64,000 bases of DNA, taken from Streptomyces sp. A1277 (GTDB lineage: Bacteria > Actinomycetota > Actinomycetes > Streptomycetales > Streptomycetaceae). Location: positions 186,001 to 250,000 of the forward strand of contig NZ_SSBI01000003.1 in the NCBI RefSeq assembly GCF_004795015.1. The letters are read 5' to 3'. Each line of letters starts with the position of its first letter. The stretch's first letter is position 1. Positions 8,734-17,249 of this stretch are shown here, in pieces. The notes under the pieces are model-generated. The model had not been told where the DNA came from, did not search any database, and worked only from the letters and a program-made list of their open reading frames with translations. A program made the translations under genes and the position numbers.

Positions 8734-9429
8734 ATGACCGACACCCCGCAGCCCTACGGCACCCCGGACCAACCCCGCCTCGCAGTCCGAGGCGAAGCCC
8801 GCCTCGAAGTCGACCCCGAGACCGCCCACCTCTCCATCACCGTCACCGCCCGCGGCAAAGACCGCCGCGCCGCCCTCGAAGACCTCACCCGCCGCAACAC
8901 CACCGTCCTCGAACTCGCCCGCGGCTACGGAGACGCCGTCGAGAAACTCGAAACCGGCACCCTCTCCATCACCCCCGAACTCACCCAACGCGGCCGCGAC
9001 GAAAGGATCCGCGCCTACCACGGCCGCGTCCACATCACCGCCGTCCTCAACGACTTCACCGCACTCGGCGAATTCACCACCCGCGTCGGCGACCTCGACA
9101 TGACCCGCGTCAACGGCCCCTGGTGGGCCCTGCGCCCCACCTCACCCGCCCACGGCGAAGCCCGCCGCCAAGCCGTCCGCGAAGCCGTCCAGCGCGCCCG
9201 CGAATACGCCGACGCCGTCGGCGCGGAACTCGCCGCCCTCGTGGAACTCGCCGACATCGGCGCGGAGAACGCAGCCCCCGCCGCCTACGCCCGCAGCGGC
9301 TACGCCGGAGCGCCCCCGGCCGCCCCGGGAGCCGCCGGAGCCGCCCCCGCCATCGACCTCGAACCCCAGCGCCAGACCGTCTACGCCCAGGTGAACGCCC
9401 GCTTCACCATGACGCCGCCGAAACTCTGA
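8734..9429 (+). CDS. SIMPL (DUF541) domain protein
   Basis: The 231-residue protein matches the SIMPL/DUF541 family: an N-terminal beta-strand segment (VRGEARLEVDPETAHLSITV), the central D-F-x-A-L-G-E-F and a helix with ARRQAVREAVQRAREYADAVG, then a closing beta strand. Many relatives are periplasmic; this one has no signal peptide and is probably cytoplasmic. Residues ~185-210 form an Ala/Gly/Pro-rich low-complexity linker. ATG 8734 has no clear ribosome binding site. Codons are extremely C-ending, as in pepN. Molecular function of the family is not established. Confidence 0.8.
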   Translation: MTDTPQPYGTPDQPRLAVRGEARLEVDPETAHLSITVTARGKDRRAALEDLTRRNTTVLELARGYGDAVEKLETGTLSITPELTQRGRDERIRAYHGRVHITAVLNDFTALGEFTTRVGDLDMTRVNGPWWALRPTSPAHGEARRQAVREAVQRAREYADAVGAELAALVELADIGAENAAPAAYARSGYAGAPPAAPGAAGAAPAIDLEPQRQTVYAQVNARFTMTPPKL

Positions 9430-9563
9430 ATTTCCACCCCCCGGCGCGCCCCGGCATGCTCATTCGAGCGTGCCGCCGCACAATTCAACACTTGTCAATA
9501 ACCCTTCGTTCAAAGGTGGTTGGACAGTCATACGGAGCCAATTACCTACCCATAGGTAAGGTC

Positions 9564-9569
9564 TAGGCT
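9564..9569 (+). promoter_or_regulatory. Putative -10 element of a leaderless pyk transcript
   Basis: TAGGCT (TANNNT) ends 6 nt before the pyk ATG, and no Shine-Dalgarno is present. This spacing would place the transcription start on the start codon. A 5-bp dyad ACCTA-CCCA-TAGGT lies just upstream (9544-9557). No good -35 is seen. Confidence 0.4.
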
Positions 9570-9575
9570 CGAACC

Positions 9576-11009
9576 ATGCGCCGAGCCAAAATCGTTTGCA
9601 CCCTGGGACCCGCCACCGACACATACGACCAGATCAAGAGCCTGGTCGAGGCAGGGATGGACATCGCCCGCCTCAACCTCAGCCACGGCACCTACGCCGA
9701 ACACGAAGAGCGCTACCACCGCGTCCGCGAGGCGTCCGACGAGGCCCGCCGCAGCGTCGGCATCCTCGCCGACCTTCAAGGCCCGAAGATCCGCCTCGGC
9801 CGCTTCCACGAAGGCCCCGTACTCCTTGAACGCGGCGACGACTTCACCATCACCGTCGAACCCGTGGAGGGCGACCGCCACGTCTGCGGCACCACGTACT
9901 CCGGCCTCGCCTCCGACGTCACCCCCGGCGAACGCATCCTGATCGACGACGGCCGCGTCACCCTCGAAGTCACCGAGGTCGACGGCCCCCGCGTCCGCAC
10001 CACCGTGGTCGAGGGCGGCATGGTCTCCGACCACAAGGGCCTCAACCTCCCCGGCGTCGCCGTCTCCGTCCCCGCGCTCTCCGAGAAGGACATCGACGAC
10101 CTGCGCTGGGCCATCCGCACGGGCGCCGACATCATCGCCCTCTCCTTCGTCCGCAGCGGACGCGACATCGAGGACGTCCACCGGGTGATGGACGAGGAGG
10201 GCCGCCGCCTCCCCGTCATCGCCAAGGTCGAGAAGCCCCAGGCCGTCGACAACATCGAGGACATCGTCGCCGCCTTCGACGGCATCATGGTCGCCCGCGG
10301 CGACCTCGGCGTCGAAATGCCGCTGGAGCAGGTCCCGATCGTCCAGAAGCGCGCGATCAAGCTCGCCAAGCGCAACGCGAAGCCGGTCATCGTGGCGACC
10401 CAGATGCTCGACTCGATGATCGACAACTCCCGGCCCACCCGCGCCGAGGCGTCCGACGTCGCCAACGCCGTCATCGACGGCACGGACGCGGTGATGCTCT
10501 CCGGCGAGACCAGCGTCGGCACGTACGCGATCGAGACGGTCCGCACGATGTCCCGCATCGTGGAGGCCGCCGAGGAGGACATCCTCGCCAAGGGCCTCCC
10601 GCCCCTCACCGACCGCAACAAGCCCCGCACCCAGGGCGGCGCGGTGGCCCGCGCGGCGGCCGAGATGGGCGACTTCCTCGGCGCGAAGTTCCTGGTCGCC
10701 TTCACCCAGAGCGGCGACACGGTCAAGCGCCTCTCCCGCTACCGCTCGCCCATTCCCCTCCTGGCCTTCACCCCGGACCCGGCCACCCGCTCCCAGCTGA
10801 ACCTGACGTGGGGCGTGGAGACGTTCCTCGGCCCGCACGTGGACTCGACGGACGCGATGGTCGCCCAGGTGGACGAGGAACTGCTGAGGATCGGCCGCTG
10901 TCAGAAGGGCGACGTGGTGGTCATCACGGCCGGCTCCCCGCCAGGCATGGCCGGCTCGACGAACCTGGTACGCGTGCACCACATCGGCGAGGACGACAGC
11001 CCGAAGTAG
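9576..11009 (+). CDS. pyk: Pyruvate kinase
   Basis: The 477-residue glycolytic enzyme transfers phosphate from phosphoenolpyruvate to ADP. Visible are the N-terminal RRAKIVCTLGPA, the substrate site N-L-S-H-G, the catalytic/Mg2+ signature around VIAKVEKPQAV with MVARGDLGVE, and VATQMLDSM with PTRAEASDVANAV. The C-terminal allosteric domain ends in the usual GTNLVRVHHI-like segment. Length is typical. The start has no ribosome binding site but carries a -10-like hexamer 6 nt upstream, suggesting leaderless translation. It converges with the HTH/LAGLIDADG gene, with only 10 bp between the stops. Confidence 0.98.
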   Translation: MRRAKIVCTLGPATDTYDQIKSLVEAGMDIARLNLSHGTYAEHEERYHRVREASDEARRSVGILADLQGPKIRLGRFHEGPVLLERGDDFTITVEPVEGDRHVCGTTYSGLASDVTPGERILIDDGRVTLEVTEVDGPRVRTTVVEGGMVSDHKGLNLPGVAVSVPALSEKDIDDLRWAIRTGADIIALSFVRSGRDIEDVHRVMDEEGRRLPVIAKVEKPQAVDNIEDIVAAFDGIMVARGDLGVEMPLEQVPIVQKRAIKLAKRNAKPVIVATQMLDSMIDNSRPTRAEASDVANAVIDGTDAVMLSGETSVGTYAIETVRTMSRIVEAAEEDILAKGLPPLTDRNKPRTQGGAVARAAAEMGDFLGAKFLVAFTQSGDTVKRLSRYRSPIPLLAFTPDPATRSQLNLTWGVETFLGPHVDSTDAMVAQVDEELLRIGRCQKGDVVVITAGSPPGMAGSTNLVRVHHIGEDDSPK

Positions 11010-11019
11010 GGCGGCTCGC

Positions 11020-11784
11020 TCAGCATTTCGGCCCGACGTGCGCATCCATGAGGGCGACGGATGCCCGTCGGGCTACGGAGATGTTCTTGCCGTTGGTGTG
11101 TTTCCACTCGACGCCGAGCTTGTCGAGTGTGTCGGTGTAGAGGCACAGGATGTCGGCCGACAGGTTGGTGAAGAAGTAGCGGGGGTACTCATAGCGCCGC
11201 CGTTCGCTACGGACGAGGCGTGTGGCCCAGTTGGTGATTCGGCAGCCGTCGGAGTGGATGAGACCACGGATGAAGTCCCACGGATGGGCGTCGACGATGG
11301 CTTGTTGCCACTCGGCCAGAGCGATCTTGCGATGGTGCTTCTTGCCGGGTCCGTGCTGAGGGAAGAGGCAAGGCCAGTGCTTGCTGAAGCAGGTGACGTA
11401 CTGGCAGCCCGGACTTGATACCAAGCACACCTTGTTCGCAGGTCGCGCGATCTGCACGGCTTCGACGCAGGCATCGATGAGGCCCGGCCAGGCGTCCGCA
11501 CATGCGATGCGGAGTGAGTACACGCCACGCTTACTCGCGCTGATACACCCGTCGCCAAGGTAAAGGCCGAGTAGATACGAGTATGAGGCCGGAGCTTCGG
11601 GCGGACTGGGTGTATCGCCACATCGGGGACAATCGCGACCGCGTGCGTATTCAAGGGGTTCCATCCGGACTAGCCAGGACCGGATGGCGGCTCGGGAAAT
11701 GCCGGTCTGCTTGCTCACGGCATTTTGACTGAGGCCCTGATCGAGGAGGTCCAGCGCGTGCCTGCGAGTTTCAAGGTCGTACAT
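11020..11784 (-). CDS. HTH plus LAGLIDADG homing-endonuclease-like protein
   Basis: The 254-residue protein begins with a helix-turn-helix (residues ~8-40, GLSQNAVSKQTGISRAAIRSW) and a lone CPRCG knuckle (52-56). It then has two LAGLIDADG-type motifs about 100 residues apart: LLGLYLGDG (71-79) and FIRGLIHSDG (171-180), each ending in the acidic DG expected of a monomeric homing endonuclease. It is free-standing, not inside an intron or intein. Base composition is visibly less GC-rich than the flanking genes, and it lies between pyk and a tRNA, both pointing to horizontal entry. It could instead be a domesticated regulator that has lost nuclease activity. No clear ribosome binding site precedes ATG 11784. 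Confidence 0.72.
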   Translation of the reverse strand: MYDLETRRHALDLLDQGLSQNAVSKQTGISRAAIRSWLVRMEPLEYARGRDCPRCGDTPSPPEAPASYSYLLGLYLGDGCISASKRGVYSLRIACADAWPGLIDACVEAVQIARPANKVCLVSSPGCQYVTCFSKHWPCLFPQHGPGKKHHRKIALAEWQQAIVDAHPWDFIRGLIHSDGCRITNWATRLVRSERRRYEYPRYFFTNLSADILCLYTDTLDKLGVEWKHTNGKNISVARRASVALMDAHVGPKC

Positions 11785-11892
11785 GCGGCCGAGCTTGAGG
11801 AGGCTTTCGAGCTCAGGGGCGGAATCCGTGTTGCGGTCACACGATCACGTGAATCCGCCTCTTTTCCGCGTGACCTTGGAATCGAAGGAAAG

Positions 11893-11968
11893 TGCCCCAG
11901 GTGGGATTCGAACCCACACTTTCGGCTGTTTGAGAGCCGCCTCTCTAGACCAGTTGGAGTACTGGGGC
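11893..11968 (-). tRNA. tRNA with anticodon CAA, class I fold (tRNA-Leu by anticodon)
   Basis: The minus strand folds as a complete cloverleaf. The acceptor stem is GCCCCAG / CTGGGGC with discriminator A and no encoded CCA. The D arm contains GG. The anticodon stem is CGGCT / AGCCG with loop CTCAAAC, giving anticodon CAA at 11932-11930. The variable loop has five nucleotides, and the T arm is GTGGG-TTCGAAT-CCCAC. The anticodon reads the Leu codon UUG, but bacterial tRNA-Leu normally has a long class II variable arm, which is absent here. The D stem has only three clean pairs. It is a tRNA gene; its amino acid identity is uncertain. Confidence 0.85.
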
Positions 11969-11995
11969 CTTAGAAGAGAAGGGCTGCGACGCCCT

Positions 11996-12007
11996 GTGTA
12001 GCTACAC
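11996..12007. promoter_or_regulatory. Perfect 12-bp palindrome upstream of the ANTAR regulator
   Basis: GTGTAGCTACAC lies between the divergent tRNA and the ANTAR response-regulator gene. A short hairpin (GGGC...GCCC, 11981-11994) precedes it and a TAGGCT hexamer (12023-12028) follows. It may be an operator. Only dyad symmetry supports this. Confidence 0.35.
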
Positions 12008-12062
12008 CATACCGTAGCTAGGTAGGCTCATGGAGAGCCATATGCCCTGACCAAGGAGCCCC

Positions 12063-12713
12063 GTGACCACCCCCGAGTCGCCCCAGCCCGTCGCCGACGA
12101 CGACAAGTCGCACGTCCCGCCGCTGACGACCCGCGTCGTCATCGCCGAGGACGAGGCGCTCATCCGCCTCGACCTCAAAGAGATGCTCGAAGAAGAGGGC
12201 TACTCGGTCGTCGGTGAGGCCGGGGACGGGCAGCAGGCCGTCGAGCTGGCCCGGGAGCACAAGCCGGACCTGGTCATCCTCGATGTGAAGATGCCGGTCC
12301 TGGACGGCATCTCCGCCGCCGAGAAGATCGCCGAGGAGTCCATCGCGCCGGTCCTCATGCTCACCGCGTTCTCGCAGCGCGACCTCGTGGAGCGGGCCCG
12401 GGACGCCGGGGCGATGGCGTACCTCGTGAAGCCGTTCAGCAAGAGCGACGTCGTACCGGCCATCGAGATGGCCGTCTCGCGGTTCTCCGAGCTGAAGGCG
12501 CTGGAGAGCGAGGTCGCGGACCTGGCGCAGCGGCTGGAGACGCGGAAGCTGGTGGACCGGGCGAAGAGCATTCTGCAGACGGACTACGGGCTGTCCGAGC
12601 CGGAGGCGTTCCGGTGGATCCAGAAGACGTCGATGGACCGCCGGCTGTCGATGCAGCAGCTCGCGGAGGCGTTGATCGAGGACGCCGAGGAGAAGAAGAA
12701 GGCTGCGGAGTAG
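12063..12713 (+). CDS. Response regulator with ANTAR RNA-binding output domain (PdtaR-like)
   Basis: The 216-residue protein has a receiver domain (residues ~25-145) with the acidic pocket AEDEALIR, the phospho-acceptor Asp in VILDVKMP, the conserved Thr in MLTAFS and the Lys in YLVKPF. A short coiled linker leads to a C-terminal ANTAR domain with A-K-S-I-L-Q...G-L-S-E-P-E-A-F-R-W-I-Q and a trailing three-helix end. ANTAR proteins bind paired-hairpin RNAs and act as antiterminators. The protein resembles mycobacterial PdtaR; no partner histidine kinase is in the window. GTG 12063 follows AAGGAG. Confidence 0.93.
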   Translation: MTTPESPQPVADDDKSHVPPLTTRVVIAEDEALIRLDLKEMLEEEGYSVVGEAGDGQQAVELAREHKPDLVILDVKMPVLDGISAAEKIAEESIAPVLMLTAFSQRDLVERARDAGAMAYLVKPFSKSDVVPAIEMAVSRFSELKALESEVADLAQRLETRKLVDRAKSILQTDYGLSEPEAFRWIQKTSMDRRLSMQQLAEALIEDAEEKKKAAE

Positions 12714-12730
12714 GTTCCGTGGGACAGGGG

Positions 12731-12760
12731 AAAGGCCCGCGCCAGGAGGCGCGGGCCTTT
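12731..12760. terminator. Bidirectional terminator between ANTAR regulator and liv operon
   Basis: A perfect 13-bp stem (12731-12743 with 12748-12760) has the 4-nt loop AGGA. A-run and T-run ends make it a canonical intrinsic terminator in both directions, placed between convergent genes. Confidence 0.92.
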
Positions 12761-12776
12761 CTCGTGCCGGTACGGC

Positions 12777-13489
12777 TCAGTCCTCGCCGAGGTACGCCTT
12801 GCGGACGGACTCGTCGTGGAGGAGGTCCGCTCCGGTGCCGGAGAGGACGATCTTGCCGATCTCCATGACGTGGCCCTGGTCCGCGAGGGAGAGCGCGGCC
12901 TGGGCGTTCTGCTCGACCAGGAGGATCGTGGTGCCGGAGGACTTCAGCTCGACGATGGTCTCCATGATCTTCTGCATCATGATCGGGGAGAGGCCCATGG
13001 AGGGCTCGTCGAGCATGAGGAGCTTGGGCTGCGACATGAGCGCGCGGCCCATGGCGAGCATCTGCTGCTCGCCGCCGGAGAGGGTTCCGGCGGCCTGCTT
13101 GCGGCGTTCCCCGAGGATGGGGAAGAGGTCGTAGGCGCGCTGGACGTCCTTCTCGATGCCCGCCTTGTCGCTGCGGAGGTACGCGCCGAGGAGGAGGTTC
13201 TCGGTGATCGTCAGCCGGGGGAAGATGTGGCGGCCCTCGGGGGAGTGGGCGAGGCCCAGGGAGACGATCTTGTGCGCGGGCACGTTGGTGAGCGGCTTGC
13301 CCTCGAAGAGGACGCGGCCGCCGAGTGGTTTGAGCAGCCCGGAGAGGGTGCGCAGGGTGGTGGTCTTGCCGGCGCCGTTGGTGCCGATGAGGGTGACGAC
13401 CTGGCCGGTCTCGACGGTGAACGAGATGCCCTTGACGGCTTCGATCTTGCCGTAGGCGACGCGGAGGTCCTCGACCTCCAGCAGTGCGG

Positions 13490-13493
<4 letters not shown>
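12777..13493 (-). CDS. livF: Branched-chain amino acid ABC transporter, ATP-binding protein LivF
   Basis: The 238-residue ATPase subunit has Walker A GTNGAGKTTT, the signature LSGGEQQML, Walker B LLMLDEPSMGL and the H-loop region. Its overall order matches LivF. With LivG it energises import of Leu/Ile/Val (or related amino acids or amides) through LivHM. Its ATG overlaps the livG stop by four bases (ATGA), so it is translationally coupled as the last gene of livKHMGF. A strong terminator follows. Confidence 0.95.
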
Positions 13494-14425
<932 letters not shown>

Positions 14426-14430
14426 GGTGG

Positions 14431-16215
14431 TTACGCCCCCGCCTTGGCGATGCCGGCGTCTGTCTCGTCGGGCTTCCGGGGTTTGGGCACGTCGAGCTGG
14501 TCGGTCTCGTGGAATTCGAGCTGCTTCCTGCGGTCGGCGACCAGGCCCTCGGGGCGGAAGCGCATGAGGAGGACGAGCGCGATGCCGAAGAGGAAGAGCT
14601 GGTAGTCCTGCATGAACTGCAGCTTGGCCGGGATGAGGTAGAGCAGTGCGGCGCCGACGAAGGGTCCGCTGAGGGTTCCCATGCCGCCGAGGATGACGGC
14701 GGCGAGGAGGAACGCGGAGTTCGGGGGCACGGAGCCGGCGAACTGGTACTGCTCGGGTGTCACGGTGTAGTTGACGTGTGCCTGTACGGTGCCGGCGAGT
14801 CCGGCGAGGGTGGCGCCGAGGGCGAAGGCGAGCAGTTTGAGCCGGAAGGCGTTGATGCCCATGGCGGTGGCTGCGGTTTCGTCCTCGCGGATGGCGACCC
14901 AGGCGCGGCCGATGCGGGAGTCGCCGGAGCGGCGGAAGACGAGCACGACGACGGCGGTGACGACGAGCATCAGCAGGTAGTAGTTGGCCGGCCTGCTGAG
15001 GGTGAAGGGGCCGATGTCGTGGGTGAGCCCGAAGTCGATCCCGAAGAGGTTGAGGTCGGGGATGCTGGGGATGCCCTGGGAGCCGTTGGTGAGGTCGGGT
15101 CCGCTGTTGCCGTTGAGGTTGTTGACGGTGACGCGGAAGATCTCACCGAAGCCGAGTGTGACGATGGCGAGGTAGTCGCCGCGCAGTCGCAGGGTCGGGG
15201 CGCCGATGAGGACGCCGAAGATGAGGGAGACGACGGCTCCGGTGAGGACGGCGGCCCAGAAGGGGAACTGGACGCCGATCGCGGAGAGGGGTGCGCCGGA
15301 GACGAGGGCGGCGGTGTAGGCGCCGACGCCGAGGAAGGCGACGTAGCCGAGGTCGAGGAGGCCGGCGAGGCCGACGACGACGTTCAGGCCGAGGGCGACG
15401 GTCGCGAAGATGAGGATGTTCGCGCCGATGAGGGCGTATTCCGCGGTGTCCTGGGTGAAGGGGAAGCAGAAGGCGGCGACCAGGGCTGCGGTGAGGGTGA
15501 CGTTGCGGTGCTTGGTGGTCAGCGCGGTGATGCGGGCGATGAGTCCGGCCCGGGTGAGCGCGGTGAACGCGAAGGCCGCGGTGATGAGGAAGCCGATGAA
15601 CTGTTCGGAGTCCTCGGTGGGGATGTCGATCCCGTAGGTGAAGATGTACAGCGCCAGGCCGAAGGCGGCGGCGATGACGAGGATTTCGGCCCAGGCCGGG
15701 AGGGTCTTGGCGCGGGGTGCCGAGGGGGCGGCGAGGCTGTTGCGGAAGCGCTGCCAGGCGTTCGGCTCGGGCCCGTCGGCGGGGAGTGCCACGTCGCTGG
15801 GGAGTGCGAGGGAGGCGATGACGGCGATGAGTGCGCCGATGCCGCTGACCCAGGCTCCGGGTTCGAGGTTGACGACGCCGCCGAGCTCGTAGGAGATGGC
15901 GCCCATGGCGTAGCCGGTGGTGCCGAGGGTGGCGAGGGCGAGGAGGCGGACGGGGCTGTTGGTGCCGCCGGGGGTGAGCCAGCGCAGTCCGGGGATGCCG
16001 TATCCGGTGGCGGTGAACAGCAGGGTGAGGATGGCGCCGGTGAGGGTGAGGACCTGGAGGCCGCCGGGGTAGCCGGTGACGGTGAGGTCGCCGGGGAATT
16101 CGGAGGTCCAGGTCCAGGGGAGGAGGGTGCCGGCGAGTGCGGCGGCGGCGCCGGCGAGGGTGGCGATCCGGGCGGCGGGGGCGGGGATCGGGATGAGCGT
16201 GGTCTGGGTGGTCAT
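14431..16215 (-). CDS. livM: Branched-chain amino acid ABC transporter, permease LivM (long form)
   Basis: The 594-residue membrane protein has its BPD_transp_2 permease core from about residue 260 onward (LGLNVVVGLAGLLDLGYVAFLGVGAY and the EAA-like VAIREDETAATAMGIN). The first ~255 residues are an extra hydrophobic region with several predicted membrane segments, making it much longer than enteric LivM. ATG 16215 was chosen because AGGG lies 10 nt upstream; a GTG at 16224 overlapping the livH stop is possible. It pairs with LivH to form the channel. Confidence 0.92.
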   Translation of the reverse strand: MTTQTTLIPIPAPAARIATLAGAAAALAGTLLPWTWTSEFPGDLTVTGYPGGLQVLTLTGAILTLLFTATGYGIPGLRWLTPGGTNSPVRLLALATLGTTGYAMGAISYELGGVVNLEPGAWVSGIGALIAVIASLALPSDVALPADGPEPNAWQRFRNSLAAPSAPRAKTLPAWAEILVIAAAFGLALYIFTYGIDIPTEDSEQFIGFLITAAFAFTALTRAGLIARITALTTKHRNVTLTAALVAAFCFPFTQDTAEYALIGANILIFATVALGLNVVVGLAGLLDLGYVAFLGVGAYTAALVSGAPLSAIGVQFPFWAAVLTGAVVSLIFGVLIGAPTLRLRGDYLAIVTLGFGEIFRVTVNNLNGNSGPDLTNGSQGIPSIPDLNLFGIDFGLTHDIGPFTLSRPANYYLLMLVVTAVVVLVFRRSGDSRIGRAWVAIREDETAATAMGINAFRLKLLAFALGATLAGLAGTVQAHVNYTVTPEQYQFAGSVPPNSAFLLAAVILGGMGTLSGPFVGAALLYLIPAKLQFMQDYQLFLFGIALVLLMRFRPEGLVADRRKQLEFHETDQLDVPKPRKPDETDAGIAKAGA

Positions 16216-16220
16216 CCGTA

Positions 16221-17150
16221 TCACGCCCTGTCCGCGACGCGTTCGCCGAGCAGGCCCTGGGGTCGCAGCAGCAGGACGACGATGAGGAGGACGAAGGCCC
16301 ATACGTCCTTCCAGGCGCCGCCGCCGAAGAGGTCCATGCCGGGGACGTCGCTCATGTAGCCGGTGGCGAGGGATTCGGCGACGCCGAGGACGACGCCGCC
16401 GAGCATGGCGCCGTAGATGTTGCCGATGCCGCCGAGTACGGCGGCGGTGAATGCCTTGAGGCCCATGAGAAAGCCCATTTTGAAGCCGATCTGGCCGTTC
16501 TTGAGCCCGTAGGCGACGGCGGCGACGGCGGCGAACGCGGCACCGATGGCGAAGGCCATGACGATGATGCGGTCGGTGTTGATGCCCATGAGCTTGGCGG
16601 TGTCGGGGTCCTGCGAGGTGGCCTGCATGCCGCGGCCGGCGCGGGTCTTGGAGACGAAGAGGCCGAGGGCGATCATGCAGACGGGGGCGGCGATGAGGAC
16701 GAAGAGGTCACCGCGCTGGACGTGGGCGCCGAAGACGTCGAAGGCTTCGCCCTTGAACTGCGGGAAGGGGCGGTCCTTCGTGGCGTTGGGGTACCACTTC
16801 CAGATGGCCTGCTGGAGTGCGAGGGAGAGTCCGATCGCGGTGATCAGCGGGGCGAGCCGGGGGGCGTTGCGCAGCGGCCGGTAGGCGAAGCGTTCGGCGG
16901 CGACGCTGACGGCGACGGAGCATATGACGCCGCCGATGATCATGAGGGGGACGATCGCGAGGAGGTTGGAGCCGGCCGGCATCCAGAGGTACACGGTGAG
17001 AGCTCCGAAGCCTCCGATCATGAAGATCTCGCCGTGGGCGAAGTTGATGAGCTGGATGATTCCGTAGACCATCGTGTAGCCGATCGCGATGAGTCCGTAC
17101 ATCGCGCCGAGGATGAGTCCATTGGCCAGCTGTTGCGGCAGTTCGTGCAC
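16221..17150 (-). CDS. livH: Branched-chain amino acid ABC transporter, permease LivH
   Basis: The 309-residue permease has the LivH opening LANGLILGAMYGLIAIGYTMVYG followed by INFAHGEIFMIG, about eight membrane segments and the coupling helix region QDPDTAKLMGIN. It starts with GTG 17150, right after the hairpin that separates it from livK. It forms the membrane channel with LivM. Confidence 0.95.
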   Translation of the reverse strand: MHELPQQLANGLILGAMYGLIAIGYTMVYGIIQLINFAHGEIFMIGGFGALTVYLWMPAGSNLLAIVPLMIIGGVICSVAVSVAAERFAYRPLRNAPRLAPLITAIGLSLALQQAIWKWYPNATKDRPFPQFKGEAFDVFGAHVQRGDLFVLIAAPVCMIALGLFVSKTRAGRGMQATSQDPDTAKLMGINTDRIIVMAFAIGAAFAAVAAVAYGLKNGQIGFKMGFLMGLKAFTAAVLGGIGNIYGAMLGGVVLGVAESLATGYMSDVPGMDLFGGGAWKDVWAFVLLIVVLLLRPQGLLGERVADRA

Positions 17151-17183
17151 CGCAGGGCCTCCGTGGAGTGGTTCGGATATGGC

Positions 17184-17218
17184 ACCGCGCGGGAGTGCTG
17201 GTAGCGCTCCCGCGCGGT
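17184..17218 (-). terminator. livK-livH intercistronic hairpin (attenuator or processing site)
   Basis: A perfect 12-bp inverted repeat, ACCGCGCGGGAG (17184-17195) with CTCCCGCGCGGT (17207-17218), extends to 15 bp counting one G-T pair and has a 5-nt loop. It lies between livK and livH with no U-run after it. It probably stabilises the livK mRNA end or partly terminates transcription, giving more binding protein than permease. Confidence 0.65.
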
Positions 17219-17249
17219 CTGGGGTCAGTCGGGTGTGACCGGGAGCTTG

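Noticed and set aside
9494..9500. TTGTCAATA upstream of pyk as a damage-type promoter.
   Set aside because: The GTG end of the motif is missing and no TANNNT box follows at 8 bp.
11020..11968. Integrated mobile element at the tRNA (attL/attR, integrase).
   Set aside because: No integrase and no second copy of the tRNA 3' end was seen in the window; only a single LAGLIDADG gene is present.
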